64,000 bases of DNA from Leptospira ainlahdjerensis (lineage in GTDB: Bacteria > Spirochaetota > Leptospiria > Leptospirales > Leptospiraceae). The DNA lies in contig NZ_JAFFPU010000006.1 in NCBI RefSeq assembly GCF_016919175.1, forward strand, positions 1 to 64,000, in the 5' to 3' direction. The notes under the pieces were generated by a model, which ran no database searches, was not told the DNA's origin, and was given only the letters and a program-made list of their open reading frames with translations. Made by a program: the position numbers and the translations under genes. Positions 39,499 to 49,176 of this stretch are shown piece by piece. Numbering within the stretch: the first letter of the stretch is position 1; every line of letters starts with the position of its first letter.

Positions 39499-40101
39499 TC
39501 AAAGACGTGTGATCGTCAGAAGAGCCGGGCTGGTGGAAACGGAAGCTCTCAAACCTTGACAAGTATAAGGAGAAGAACTGGAAACTCCGTTTACCGTGAG
39601 CGTATAAACGCTGTTAGCTGCCGCAGTGATATCCAAAGTAGCCGCCGTCTTAGCGCTCGTCAAAATCAAAGTATTGGAAGGATCCTTTACAGTAATTTCG
39701 AAATCGGAATAGATCGAGTTACACTTGCTCGAACTATGAGTCTGAGTTCCGCTGGTCGCAGTCAGTTTGTAAGAACCGGCCTGTGTAAAAGTGAGAGTGG
39801 GGGTAGCGTTTTGATCTCCGCAAATCGTAAGACTCTGACCGGCGGGAACGGTTATCGCGGTCGAGTTAGAGCTAAAACGAACGCCGCTATTACAAGGATT
39901 CAGAAGAACGCTCGCCATAATTAAGTTCAAAAAAAGTTCGTCGGATTTTTCCTCTTCGGTCTGTTTCGGTTTACAAGAAACCGCGATCGCCAAAATCAAA
40001 AGACTCAACATTATAGTTTTCGAATATTTTAGAATTCCAAACGGGGAAAAGGACTTTTCACCGGATGAATTTGAGCGTGATACTTTATTTAATTCCTTCA
40101 T
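39499..40101 (-). CDS. Lipoprotein (about 200 aa), Ser/Thr-rich
   Basis: A lipoprotein with lipobox ILAIAVSC (Cys near residue 43 of the chosen start). The mature part is rich in Ser and Thr, with beta patterns like Ig-type repeats (TLTFTQAGSYKLTATSGTQT) and several cysteines. No family is recognised. The ATG at 40101 has GAGGA eight bases upstream; an earlier in-frame ATG lacks one. It converges on the esterase gene through a shared hairpin. Confidence 0.68.
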   Translation of the reverse strand: MKELNKVSRSNSSGEKSFSPFGILKYSKTIMLSLLILAIAVSCKPKQTEEEKSDELFLNLIMASVLLNPCNSGVRFSSNSTAITVPAGQSLTICGDQNATPTLTFTQAGSYKLTATSGTQTHSSSKCNSIYSDFEITVKDPSNTLILTSAKTAATLDITAAANSVYTLTVNGVSSSSPYTCQGLRASVSTSPALLTITRL

Positions 40102-40258
40102 TCTATTGTTCCTCAAAAGGTTGTTAACGATGATAGCCCTCGTCCCTTGCGAAACGGACAAAACTTTGAAAAAAAAATAGGAATTTTAAAAAAATAATTT
40201 TAATGCGACTTTAAATATTTCGAATACACTTTTGGGCGGCGGACGGGCTCTCCGCTCG

Positions 40259-40362
40259 AGTCAAGTTATTGGGTATTCCTAAAGTACGACGCGATTCAAA
40301 GACTTCCAATAACTTGACTACGCATCGATCCCTGCCGCGTCGTAAACGATCGATCGTTTACG
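40259..40362. other. Nested inverted repeats and a 22-bp palindrome
   Basis: Three symmetric elements lie within about 100 bp. AGTCAAGTTATTGG and its exact complement (40259-40272 and 40306-40319) are 33 nt apart. TACGACGCG and CGCGTCGTA (40285-40293 and 40336-40344) interlock with them. A perfect 22-bp palindrome (40341-40362) is centred on GATC, with ends CGTAAACG. It lies 7 bp beyond the 3' end of the minus-strand gene that follows, and could be a terminator, an element end or a binding site. Confidence 0.65.
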
Positions 40363-40368
40363 AAAACA

Positions 40369-41844
40369 TCAGATATCTTTTATGATTAAATCCAGGATGC
40401 GAATAAAAACCTTACGGATGTCGTCGCGGGCTTCTTCGGAAGGAAGAACCTTGTGATTCCAGATTTTGAGTCCAAAACGGATGAAAAAATTATCCAGGAA
40501 CTCTGATTCTACGTGGGTTTTCATCATCGTTTTCCCGGATTCTCGATTCCAAGAAAGAGCGACCTTGGTTCCCTTTTCTCCGTTTGCATGGACGAGGGTT
40601 TCCGTAAATTCGTGAATGATCGATTCCAAATTCCCGGGAATGACCAAGTCGATCGCCCAAGCAGGAATCACGTAGGAAAAACCTCCGGAAACTTCGAACT
40701 TTTCGATTTTTGTAATCTTAAACGAAAGGGAGGCGTTTTCCGGATGATTTAGAAAAAGACCAGAAAGAAGAATTTCCGGATTCTCCAGCAAAAGACCGTA
40801 GAGATTGGCTTCTAGAGAAACCCGAACCTGAAAGGGGAAATTGCTGAGGGAAACGAAAGAAAAGGAATCCTCGGGAAATTGATTTCCTTTGGAATCGTAA
40901 GGAAGAATTTTTCCGTGTTTTGTAATAAACCTTACTGAGATATCCGGCGTTTTTGAATTGAGGCGGATTTCGGCGAGGGTTTTCCCTTTCGAATTCTCCA
41001 ACTTAATGTTGATCCATCCGAGATATCGAATGGAATCCAAATAATCGCCTAACTCTTCATAGTCGTCCGAGAGGTTTCTCGAGATAGAACCTTTGAAGTT
41101 AAACTTCGTAATCGAGCCGTCCGAATCGGAGGAACCCGCCTCGTTCAAAACCAAAAGAGATTCCAGACCAAAATAGAAGTTTAGAAATTTACCGAGATCC
41201 GGAAAAGACTTTGAAAGATCGTTTAACACCTTTCGAGCATCAGGATCATTCACTTTTTTGAATATAAAAGTCGTGGGAGCTTCGATCTGTTTTAAGTTCC
41301 GGGGATCCAAAAATTTGAGAGAAGATTCCATCGCCGTCAAGCCGTGTCTGTGGGTAAAAGGTCCAAGATGAGTCAAAATATCCAAATTTCCGGAATAAGA
41401 GGTTCCTCTGTAGAGCGGTTTCGGATTGTGTCTCAGATCGAATTCGGCGCGAAAGTCCCCAAAAGAAGAAACCGGAATCGCTTTTATCCTTTTGTCTTCG
41501 AGATTGATCTTATAACCTTCCGGTGAAAACTTTCCCTTATAACTCACCCAATGAGTTCCATCCTCTTCCTTCCGAAGAAACTCGGAGTTGTAGAGTTTCT
41601 TCAATTCGAATTTTTCCAGGGAAGCTTCTATATAATTATGAAATTCTAATGCTCTTTCGTCGTATTGAACCTTTTTTGCAACCCCTCGCAAAAACTCGAG
41701 AAACTGTTTGGAAAGTTCCCTTCCGTCGGGTCCGATCGAACGGGGAATGTCCTTCAACGAAAAAGCTCCTAAAACGGGCAATACGAGAAGAATTGAAAAA
41801 AATGCAAAACCGGAAAGAATGAGTTTTCGAATCTGGATTTTCAC
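40369..41844 (-). CDS. Hypothetical exported protein (491 aa)
   Basis: A hydrophobic start (LILSGFAFFSILLVLPVLGA) is a signal peptide or anchor. The rest is a long beta-rich domain (LSLSNF, SYKGKFSPEGYKINLED) with no recognised family. The GTG at 41844 has AAAGGTG at a good distance and opens the signal; 35 in-frame codons upstream do not. It stands alone, with the palindrome cluster after it. Confidence 0.65.
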   Translation of the reverse strand: MKIQIRKLILSGFAFFSILLVLPVLGAFSLKDIPRSIGPDGRELSKQFLEFLRGVAKKVQYDERALEFHNYIEASLEKFELKKLYNSEFLRKEEDGTHWVSYKGKFSPEGYKINLEDKRIKAIPVSSFGDFRAEFDLRHNPKPLYRGTSYSGNLDILTHLGPFTHRHGLTAMESSLKFLDPRNLKQIEAPTTFIFKKVNDPDARKVLNDLSKSFPDLGKFLNFYFGLESLLVLNEAGSSDSDGSITKFNFKGSISRNLSDDYEELGDYLDSIRYLGWINIKLENSKGKTLAEIRLNSKTPDISVRFITKHGKILPYDSKGNQFPEDSFSFVSLSNFPFQVRVSLEANLYGLLLENPEILLSGLFLNHPENASLSFKITKIEKFEVSGGFSYVIPAWAIDLVIPGNLESIIHEFTETLVHANGEKGTKVALSWNRESGKTMMKTHVESEFLDNFFIRFGLKIWNHKVLPSEEARDDIRKVFIRILDLIIKDI

Positions 41845-42164
41845 AGTGTCACCTTTAAATAACAAACGATATATATTGCGGAAGAATTCCTCCAAAAGTA
41901 GATCCTGATTTTTAAAATGCAAGAGTTTTATAGCGGTCGCTACAATCAAAGCCTGGCTCTCGAAATAGAAAAAGGGGGAGTTCCTACTTTCTTAAAAAAA
42001 CAGCGAGTTCAGAAAAATCCCCAGTTCTTTTTCCGAAACAGAAATCAACGAAGCCGTCCTTATCCTCCTTTTTTATGGACTACTATTTGTTATACTATAT
42101 TTATTATCTGCTATGCTGAAGTCATAAATTTGAAGGACACAGCCCATGTCTGGATCTTCAGACA

Positions 42165-42318
42165 ATTTGTAGGAACTACGACAACTCTTCCGTGAAACTC
42201 GCGTGCCCCGCCCAAATTTCGGGTGGTGGGGAGAGGTGGTGGGAAAAACTCCGATGGACTTTCCTGTATCACAAAAACATAATTTCGCAAGAAAAAATTC
42301 TCATGTAGGAACTCCTGC
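42165..42318 (-). repeat. Dispersed intergenic repeat, copy E
   Basis: A reverse copy: TTTGTAGGAACTACGACAAC, the CCCGCCCAAATTTCGGGTGG core, CTTTCCTGTATCAC and the ATAATTTCGCAAG stretch to GTAGGAACTCCTGCA. A forward CTTGTGGGTAAGGTTATG (42362-42379), the end motif of copies C and D, follows 43 nt later, so two pieces in opposite orientation may be joined here. It directly precedes a truncated carbonic anhydrase. Confidence 0.7.
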
Positions 42319-42379
42319 AAACCCCTTGTCTCGGGACGATTCTTGTTGTATCTACTCTTAACTTGTGGGTAAGGTTATG

Positions 42380-42883
42380 ACCCGCGAAAAGGTTGGCAAT
42401 ATTCACTTGTCTGGATGCCCGTTTGGATTCCTGCCAAGTATGCGGGCCTCTCGTAAGGAAGATGCTCACGTAATTCGAAACGCGGGGGAAGGGCTTCCGA
42501 CGACGCAATCCGTTCCCTTGTGATTTCCTGCAAGTAGTTTGGAATTAAAGAATAGTTCGTGATCCATCATACGAACTGCGGAATGGCGCTTTTCACTGAG
42601 GCGATCATTCGCAATCTTCTTTCCGAAAGTCTGGAGACGGCTTCACTGACAGACGCAGGCTGGAAAGAAGTTGAAAAAGGCGCCTCCTCCAAAGAGACCG
42701 AATGGTGGATTGCCCTTACGTTTCCGAATGAATTCTCAAGCGTGATCGACGACGTAAAACGAATCCGCAATCATCCTTTTCGGTCCCGCGGAATATACCG
42801 ATTTACGGTTATGTTTACGATGTCAAAATCGGTAAGTTGATTCGGTTCAGCAAGCGATCGAAATCGGAAAGGCGGCCGCATAA
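42380..42883 (+). pseudogene. Beta-carbonic anhydrase, truncated and frameshifted
   Basis: The plus strand carries pieces of a beta-carbonic anhydrase in order, in shifting frames: RLAIFTCLDARLDS, then EDAHVIRNAG, then RASDDAIRSLVIS, a stop, then VIHHTNCGMALFTEAIIRNL, DDVKRIRNHP, NIPIYGYVYDVKIGKLIRFS and QQAIEIGKAAA with a final TAA at 42881. The Zn-binding Cys, DAR, HVIRNAG and HHTNCG motifs are all there, but at least three frameshifts and two stops break the gene. The N-terminus is missing exactly where the repeat end motif lies. Confidence 0.88.
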
Positions 42884-43004
42884 CACGGTTCATGCGAAAT
42901 TCGACCCGCTCTTGAAATTTTTTTCTTTCATTTCGAGAATGGGTCGAACCGGAGCTTTCTTCGTTTTTATTAGAATACGAATTCGAGACCCTGATTCAAA
43001 TTTT

Positions 43005-44039
43005 TCAACCGGGTTGAATGATAAATCGGATCGGGTTTCCTTTTCTTTCGTCCAACGCTTCCAAACATTCATTCAATTCTTCTAATGGATGATGGGAAGT
43101 GATGGAATGTGTGAGATTGATTTTACCCTTTAGATAAAGATCGATCAATTCAGGAATCGCTCTTCTGTCGGAGCCGTAAGATCCGGAAACCGAAATCATC
43201 TTTTCGATGAGTATAAAAGGAATCTGAAATTTCAAAGGCTGTCTTCCGATTCCTACAAGAACGATCTTTCCTCCCGGATTCATCGCCCTCAAGGATTCTT
43301 CGACATTGGACATATAACCCGAAAAGTCCGCGAGTAGATCCACTCCTTTACTCACTTCTTTCAAAGCCTTTCCCGGATTTCTCACTTGCTTTAGATTGAT
43401 GACTTCGTCGGCTCCGTATTTTACCGCGTTCTCGAGAGGTCCGTTATCAACGTCTAAGGCGATGACTTTTCCGCTCGTAAGCGCTCTCGCTACTGCTACC
43501 GCGTGGATTCCCAAACCGCCGCATCCGAAGATCGCGACCGTATCCCCATCCACGATGTTTCCTCGATATCGAATTGCGTGATATGGAGTGGAAACCGCAT
43601 CCGCAAGGATTGCACCTTGATCGAAAGGAATCGCGTCCGGCAACGAATAGAGATAGCGTTCTTCGACAACGTTGTATTCCGCGAAACTCCCATCACGATC
43701 AAATCCGAAAACTCCCAATTCTTTACAAAGATTCTCATGACCCGCTTTACAATAAGCACAGACTCCGCAGGAAGTTCCGGCGGCGATCACGACACGATCT
43801 CCTTTTTTAAAACGAGTTACATTCTCACCTACATCTTCGACCACCCCCGAAGATTCGTGACCGGGCACTCTCGGAAAGTGTTTACACTTGAGCGTTCCAT
43901 GAACTACAAGGTGAACGTCCGATCCGCAGATTCCGCAAGCCTTGATTTTAATTTTTACCTGACCAGGACCAACGTTTGGAACGGCTACGTCTCGGATCTC
44001 TAAACTTCTTTTTCCGGATTCTAAGATTGCGGCTTTCAT
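43005..44039 (-). CDS. Zinc-dependent alcohol dehydrogenase
   Basis: A 344-residue medium-chain dehydrogenase. Catalytic Zn ligands lie in ACGICGSDVH and PGHESSG; the structural Zn loop is CGVCAYCKAGHENLC. The Rossmann part has VAIFGCGGLGIHAVAVAR and VIALDVDNG (Asp, so probably NAD rather than NADP). The alcohol substrate is unknown. The ATG at 44039 has GAGGAG upstream. It is divergent from the thioesterase gene. Confidence 0.92.
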   Translation of the reverse strand: MKAAILESGKRSLEIRDVAVPNVGPGQVKIKIKACGICGSDVHLVVHGTLKCKHFPRVPGHESSGVVEDVGENVTRFKKGDRVVIAAGTSCGVCAYCKAGHENLCKELGVFGFDRDGSFAEYNVVEERYLYSLPDAIPFDQGAILADAVSTPYHAIRYRGNIVDGDTVAIFGCGGLGIHAVAVARALTSGKVIALDVDNGPLENAVKYGADEVINLKQVRNPGKALKEVSKGVDLLADFSGYMSNVEESLRAMNPGGKIVLVGIGRQPLKFQIPFILIEKMISVSGSYGSDRRAIPELIDLYLKGKINLTHSITSHHPLEELNECLEALDERKGNPIRFIIQPG

Positions 44040-44289
44040 ATAAAATTCTCCTCTGATGAAACGCAACGTAGAATAAGATCTTAAAGCTCACAGTCAAGGT
44101 GAATTGAAAAAGAATCCGAATTCTGATACGAACTTCTTTCGATAGAAGGAAAAAACAATCCCTCTTCTTAGAAATTTTCATCCTTTTCTCACTTGAATCC
44201 ATATCCTCCGATTTTTTCATGGAAGAAGAATCGTTTCCTTTGTTAAAGCGACACGGGATAAGAATCCAAATTCCTTCCGGAGGAAAATA

Positions 44290-44880
44290 ATGGAACCTGA
44301 GACAATCTACCGGGAGATCAGAGCGAGTCAGAACGGACAAGACTGGCATCATAAAAACTGTTTCGGTTGCGGCCCCGACAACCCGAAAGGAATCCACGCG
44401 AGTTTCCCGTTTCACGAAGAAAGCGGCGAAGTTCGTTTTCCTTTCAAAATTGAAAAGTCATTCGAAGGCGCTCCCGGTTACGCACACGGAGGAGTTCTTG
44501 CGACTCTTCTCGACGAAGCGCAAGGAGTTCTTTGTTTTCATCTTGGCCACTTCGTTATGACCGATCAATTGTATATGCGTTATCACAAAGCGGTTCCTCT
44601 TCAAGAAGAAGTAGAAGTACGTTGTTGGGTTACTATGGTGAGAAGAAGAAGGCTTTATACAAAAGCGACGATTCATCTCGCGAAAACGGGGGAACTCCTG
44701 GTTTCCTCCAAAGCCCGTTGGTATGACATGTCCGAAAGGACTATGAAAAGAATGTTTCAAGGAACCGTCTTCCCGATCGAAACCCTTCTTCAAGTCTTGG
44801 AAGTAAACCAAAAACGCGGAAAGGAAATCCGAAAACGTCTCAAACTTCTGAAGGCAAGCGCGGAACTAAAACAATCCTAG
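44290..44880 (+). CDS. PaaI-type hotdog thioesterase
   Basis: A 196-residue hotdog protein. CFGCGPDNPKGIHASF near the start, then GYAHGGVLATLLDEAQG, where the helix His/Asp/Glu region lies, and DQLYMRYHKAVPLQEEVEVR are characteristic of the PaaI/THEM4 thioesterase group. It hydrolyses acyl-CoA in the cytosol. CGGAGGAAAATA precedes the ATG. It ends 32 nt before the converging hybrid kinase. Confidence 0.85.
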   Translation: MEPETIYREIRASQNGQDWHHKNCFGCGPDNPKGIHASFPFHEESGEVRFPFKIEKSFEGAPGYAHGGVLATLLDEAQGVLCFHLGHFVMTDQLYMRYHKAVPLQEEVEVRCWVTMVRRRRLYTKATIHLAKTGELLVSSKARWYDMSERTMKRMFQGTVFPIETLLQVLEVNQKRGKEIRKRLKLLKASAELKQS

Positions 44881-44912
44881 AAAAATTGATTTTTCGGTTT
44901 TTTGAATTCTTC

Positions 44913-47585
44913 TCAATTCTCGGATTGAATCGCGTTTTTGATCCTCTTGAGTATATCGGTTGTTACATAAGGTTTTTGCAATACGTCTATGACGCCGGAC
45001 TTCAAAAGCGCGGTTTTGTTGTTCGGTTCTATAAATCCGCTCGAAAGAATCGCCCGGATCGAAGGGTTGATCTTTTTCATTTCATAAAACATTTGATCGC
45101 CCTCTAAGCCGGGAAGCCCCACGTCCGAAAGAACAAGATCGATCTCTTGAAACTTTTGTCGATATAACTTTACAGCTTCCCATCCGTTATCCGCGTTCAA
45201 AACCCTGTATCCTTCCTTTTCTAAGATGCAAGTAAAAACTTCCTTCAACATCTCTTCGTCTTCTACAAAAAAAATCGTCCCGCTGGCTCTTTTTTCTATC
45301 TCTTCGATCTTCTTTTCCGGAAGCTCGTTTTCTATTTCTTGAGACTGCGCAGGAAGATAAACTCGAAAGGTGGTTCCGCTTCCGATTGCGCTTTCAACTT
45401 CTATAAAACCGCGATGTCTTTCTAAAATTCCGTAAGTGGTAGCGAGTCCGAGTCCTGTTCCTTTACCTGGTTCCTTTGTAGTAAAGAACGGCTCAAAAAT
45501 CCTGGACTTCGTAAGCGGATCCATTCCCGCTCCCGTATCGGAAACCGTAAGTTCGATATAAACCTCGGCCTCCGCGTTTTCAAAACGGGTTTTCAACTCT
45601 TCTCCGAAAACGGCCTTTGTTCCCAAACTGATCTTTCCTCCGTTCGGCTCCAACGCGTCTCGCGCGTTCACACAAAGATTCAGAAGTACTTGATGAATTT
45701 GACTTTGATCCGCCAAAATCGAAGGGAGTTCGTTTCCTACGGACAAGTCGATTTCAATCAATTTAGAAAAAGTCTCCTCCATTAGATTGACCATTTCGTA
45801 AACGATCGAGTTCATCTGAACCAATTTAAGAGTCATATCACCTTTGCGGGCGATCGTCAAAAGCTGTTCCACAAGATTGGCGCCCCTTCGGATCGTTTTC
45901 GAAATTGCGTCCGCACTTTTGAACTTTTTTTTCGGATCCGCAAAATCATCTTCTAAAATGGAAAGATTACAAGCCATGATTCCGAGTAGATTGTTGAAAT
46001 CGTGCGCAATTCCTCCGGCTAAGGTTCCAAGACTTTCGAGATTTTGGGTTTGAAAAAGCTGCTGTTCCAACTGTCTTCTTTTGGTGATGTCCGCTATCAC
46101 ACCCGCAGTTCCAACCACATTACCGTCTCTTAATATTGGTCTCGTAGAAATCTGAACCCAAACGAAGGACCCTTTTTTGAGTTTCATCCTGCATTCACAG
46201 ACGTCCTTATTTCCGATCAATGCGGAAGCCATGAGTTTCTTAAAATATTCCCGGTCTTCCTCCACGATCATTTCTTTAAGGACAACTCCTTGAATACTTG
46301 CTGAAGAATATCCGGTTAGAGATTGTATGATCGGACTGATATAAGTGACCTGACATAAAACGTTCGTTGAAAAGATTACGTCGTTTATATTTTCTACTAA
46401 TTCTTTGTATTTCTGCTGGGATTCTTGAAGCGCTTCTTCAGCTTTTTTCCTTTCAGTAATCACGGTTCCGGAGGCGATTAAGTATTGAATATTGCCGAAC
46501 TCGTCTCTTAGGGGTTGAATCACAAAATCGATTTGTATGAATTCTTCATCTCCCACCCGAATTTCGACGTCGTATCGAAGGGACTCGCCTAACGCCGCAC
46601 GAGCGATCGAATCTCTCAGTTGTTTACGGCTGTTCTCGGAGAAGGACCACCAGTAAGTCTGATCGAAAGGTTTTCCTAAAACCTCTTCGAATTTGATTCC
46701 CGCAACGGAAAGCGGAGCTTTGTTCACTTCGATTAATATTCCGTCAGGCTGGATCAATCCGATAAACATATCCGGAACCAGACCGTCGATGATATTCCGC
46801 AGATGTTTCTGGCTTTTCTTTTGAGCGCTTTCGATTTGTTTGAATTGGGTGATATCTCTTGCCACCCAAAAAACGGAATTTTCGGTGCGTGGTGAAACCA
46901 TTGCTTCGAACCAAATCAAGTCGTCTTCGATCTGAATGTCGTATTCTATCTTTTGAGTTTCGCCGGTTTCAAGCGTTCTGCGAATCGTAAGCTCCGCAAG
47001 ATCCGCCTTATCTGCGTTAAAGAAATCTCGAACCCGATTTCCGATTAAATCCTGAGGAGAAGCCGTAATAAATTTCGCTTTTGTAGGGGCGATTTTCAGA
47101 TAACGTCCATCCTTATCCAGAACCATAATGATATCGGTCATCGCCGAAAACAGAGCGCGAAGTTCCAACTCCGAGTCTCTTAACGCTTGTTCGGCGGTCT
47201 TTTGTTCGGTGATGTCTTGAGCCATCACCATCCCGTATTCGATGTTACCGTCGGTGTCTTCGATCGGCGCGTGTTCGATCCTAAAAATTCTTTCCAAATA
47301 AGGAATTTCAACGGTTGTAGATCTGCCTTCCAAGGCTGCGGCGTAAAGAGGTTCGCTTACATCGGCGATCTCTTTCGAAAAAATTTGCCGAAGTGTTTTG
47401 CCCTGCGCAAATTCAGGTGTGAGATTGACTCCGTAAACTCCGCTTCCTTCAAAAATGATAAAGCGGAAGTCTCGATCAAATACGGCGACTCCTCCGTTCG
47501 GAAATTGTTTTGCAACTTGTCTGTAAAGATATTCTCTTTGAGATGGATCGGTATCCTCGGATGAAATTGCAGTTTTTTCCAACAT
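44913..47585 (-). CDS. Hybrid histidine kinase with PAS domains and a receiver
   Basis: An 890-residue cytosolic sensor. Four PAS domains lie in about residues 20-510 (openings such as [17 protein letters not shown] and [15 protein letters not shown]). The dimerisation helix has [19 protein letters not shown] (phospho-His), the ATPase has [36 protein letters not shown] and [12 protein letters not shown], and a C-terminal receiver (about 775-885) has the phospho-Asp in [13 protein letters not shown]. No membrane span is visible, so it reads cytosolic cues such as redox or ligand state. No separate response regulator is adjacent. Confidence 0.93.
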   Translation of the reverse strand: MLEKTAISSEDTDPSQREYLYRQVAKQFPNGGVAVFDRDFRFIIFEGSGVYGVNLTPEFAQGKTLRQIFSKEIADVSEPLYAAALEGRSTTVEIPYLERIFRIEHAPIEDTDGNIEYGMVMAQDITEQKTAEQALRDSELELRALFSAMTDIIMVLDKDGRYLKIAPTKAKFITASPQDLIGNRVRDFFNADKADLAELTIRRTLETGETQKIEYDIQIEDDLIWFEAMVSPRTENSVFWVARDITQFKQIESAQKKSQKHLRNIIDGLVPDMFIGLIQPDGILIEVNKAPLSVAGIKFEEVLGKPFDQTYWWSFSENSRKQLRDSIARAALGESLRYDVEIRVGDEEFIQIDFVIQPLRDEFGNIQYLIASGTVITERKKAEEALQESQQKYKELVENINDVIFSTNVLCQVTYISPIIQSLTGYSSASIQGVVLKEMIVEEDREYFKKLMASALIGNKDVCECRMKLKKGSFVWVQISTRPILRDGNVVGTAGVIADITKRRQLEQQLFQTQNLESLGTLAGGIAHDFNNLLGIMACNLSILEDDFADPKKKFKSADAISKTIRRGANLVEQLLTIARKGDMTLKLVQMNSIVYEMVNLMEETFSKLIEIDLSVGNELPSILADQSQIHQVLLNLCVNARDALEPNGGKISLGTKAVFGEELKTRFENAEAEVYIELTVSDTGAGMDPLTKSRIFEPFFTTKEPGKGTGLGLATTYGILERHRGFIEVESAIGSGTTFRVYLPAQSQEIENELPEKKIEEIEKRASGTIFFVEDEEMLKEVFTCILEKEGYRVLNADNGWEAVKLYRQKFQEIDLVLSDVGLPGLEGDQMFYEMKKINPSIRAILSSGFIEPNNKTALLKSGVIDVLQKPYVTTDILKRIKNAIQSEN

Positions 47586-47990
47586 TCTTATACCATAGCT
47601 CCTACACCCGATTGAAAAATCCAGGATCCACCAAAACGAGTCAATCTATAAGACGAAAGAAGCAGAATCGAAACGCTGATTCATTCTAAATAAAGGGAAT
47701 TGAGTTTAGAGAGAATGGACCGAGGTGTTTTTCAGAAACGTTTCAGTTTCCATTCGCTCTTCGAATCTAGGAAAGAATTTCACAATGTGGCTTATTCTTT
47801 ACATACTTTGCTCTAAAATGAATTAAATTCAAAGTCTCGAAGGGCATGGCGATTCCGAAATGGAATCCGGGGATAGGACGGATTTAAAGATCAATCCTCC
47901 CTCCATCCCCACAAATAAAAAACGAACGTTTACAATGATATTCATCTTATAGAATATTCTATTTTTATAAACTAATCCTGAATTTCGAAT
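47586..47990. other. Intergenic region with a TAGAATATTCTA palindrome
   Basis: No gene is supported. ATAGAATATTCTAT (47949-47962) is a perfect palindrome 28 nt past the SMR gene's stop. Most of this stretch is AT-rich and may hold the kinase gene's promoter. Confidence 0.4.
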
Positions 47991-48311
47991 TCAATCGGCC
48001 ACGAGAAATTTCAAACCCAGAACGGAAAGAATCAACGTGGAAAGAAAAAATCCTCTCCAAAAATCGATCGGCTCTCCATGAAGAAAAATCCCGACGAGGA
48101 CGGTTCCCACGGCGCCTAAACCCGTCCAAACCGCGTATCCCGTTCCCAGAGGAATCGTCTGAATCGACTTATTTAAAAATACCAAGCTCAAAATCGCGGA
48201 GAGCCCAAAACCGACAGTCCAAACAGGTTTAGAAAAGTTTTCGGAAAGTTTCAAACAAGTAGTAAAGCCGATTTCAAACGCGGAAGCGACGATCAGATAA
48301 ATCCATGCCAT
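47991..48311 (-). CDS. sugE: SMR-family exporter (SugE/Gdx type)
   Basis: A 106-residue protein with four membrane helices. The first helix holds the essential Glu (IVASAFEIGFTTCLKLSENF); the second half has IPLGTGYAVWTGLGAVGTVL, the SugE/Gdx signature as opposed to EmrE. Gdx proteins export guanidinium. The start matches the family; an upstream in-frame ATG would add 18 unlike residues. A hairpin (48351-48376) lies about 40 nt upstream of the start. No guanidine-I motif is recognised by eye. Confidence 0.88.
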   Translation of the reverse strand: MAWIYLIVASAFEIGFTTCLKLSENFSKPVWTVGFGLSAILSLVFLNKSIQTIPLGTGYAVWTGLGAVGTVLVGIFLHGEPIDFWRGFFLSTLILSVLGLKFLVAD

Positions 48312-48350
48312 AATTCCACTTTTTAAAGGGAAACAAGGATTACAAGCCAA

Positions 48351-48376
48351 CGTCCGAATAGGCACGAATTCGGACG
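48351..48376 (-). promoter_or_regulatory. Hairpin in the leader of sugE
   Basis: On the minus strand CGTCCGAAT-TCGTGCCT-ATTCGGACG is a perfect 9-bp stem with an 8-nt loop, about 40 nt before the ATG. It could be an operator or RNA hairpin. The loop lacks the ACGR pair of guanidine-II riboswitches and there is only one hairpin, so I do not call it a riboswitch. Confidence 0.45.
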
Positions 48377-48471
48377 ATGGAAATAATTCTTATATGTAAC
48401 ATTTTTAGATACATTTAAATTTAAACATGTCTAATTAATACGATCACACTCGGATAAAAAAGCAAAGGAGA

Positions 48472-49152
48472 ATGTCATTGATAGAATTATTCACGGCCTC
48501 GACGCCAAACGGAAGAAAGGTTTCCATCCTATTAGAAGAATTAGGAATTCCTTATACGGTTTATCCCGTCGATTTCGGAAAACTGGAACAAAAGGAAGAA
48601 TGGTATTTAAAAATCAACCCGAACGGAAGAATCCCGGCCATCATAGATAAGGACAACGGCGATTTCACAGTATTTGAATCCGGTGCCATCCTTCTGTATC
48701 TCGCCGAAAAAACCGGTAAACTCTTACCAAAGGATCTAAAAGAAAAAAGTGTCGTCATACAATGGTTGATGTTTCAGATGAGCGGACTCGGCCCGATGCA
48801 AGGTCAAGCGGGGGTCTTTTTAAAATACGCTCCCGAAAAAATCCCTTTCGCGATTTCCAGATATCAAAATGAAACCAAACGTATCTATTCGGTTCTAAAC
48901 CGCAGACTGGGAGAAACAAAGTATATCGGCGGAAACGGATTCTCCATCGCCGATATCGCGACCTGGCCCTGGATCAACGTCCACGAATGGGTTGAAATCT
49001 CTTTAGACGGATTTCCGAATCTAAAACGTTGGGAAGAAGAATTGGCGAAACGACCCGCTTTTATAAAAGGGAAGGATATTCCCAATAAAGTAGAATATAA
49101 AACGGACGAAGAGAAAATCAAAAAGAAAGGTCAATCTATATTAGTAAAGTAG
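48472..49152 (+). CDS. Glutathione S-transferase family protein
   Basis: A 226-residue GST. The thioredoxin-like half has [20 protein letters not shown] and the glutathione-binding NPNGRIPAI and [12 protein letters not shown]; the helical half ends with [10 protein letters not shown]. It most resembles YfcG/YghU-type bacterial GSTs, which act as disulfide reductases or detoxifiers. AAAGGAG precedes the ATG. It is divergent from sugE. Confidence 0.9.
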   Translation: MSLIELFTASTPNGRKVSILLEELGIPYTVYPVDFGKLEQKEEWYLKINPNGRIPAIIDKDNGDFTVFESGAILLYLAEKTGKLLPKDLKEKSVVIQWLMFQMSGLGPMQGQAGVFLKYAPEKIPFAISRYQNETKRIYSVLNRRLGETKYIGGNGFSIADIATWPWINVHEWVEISLDGFPNLKRWEEELAKRPAFIKGKDIPNKVEYKTDEEKIKKKGQSILVK

Positions 49153-49176
49153 ATTTTTATAATATTGTTACAAATT

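Noticed and set aside
48351..48376. Guanidine-II riboswitch
   Set aside because: Only one hairpin is present and the loop lacks the ACGR motif.
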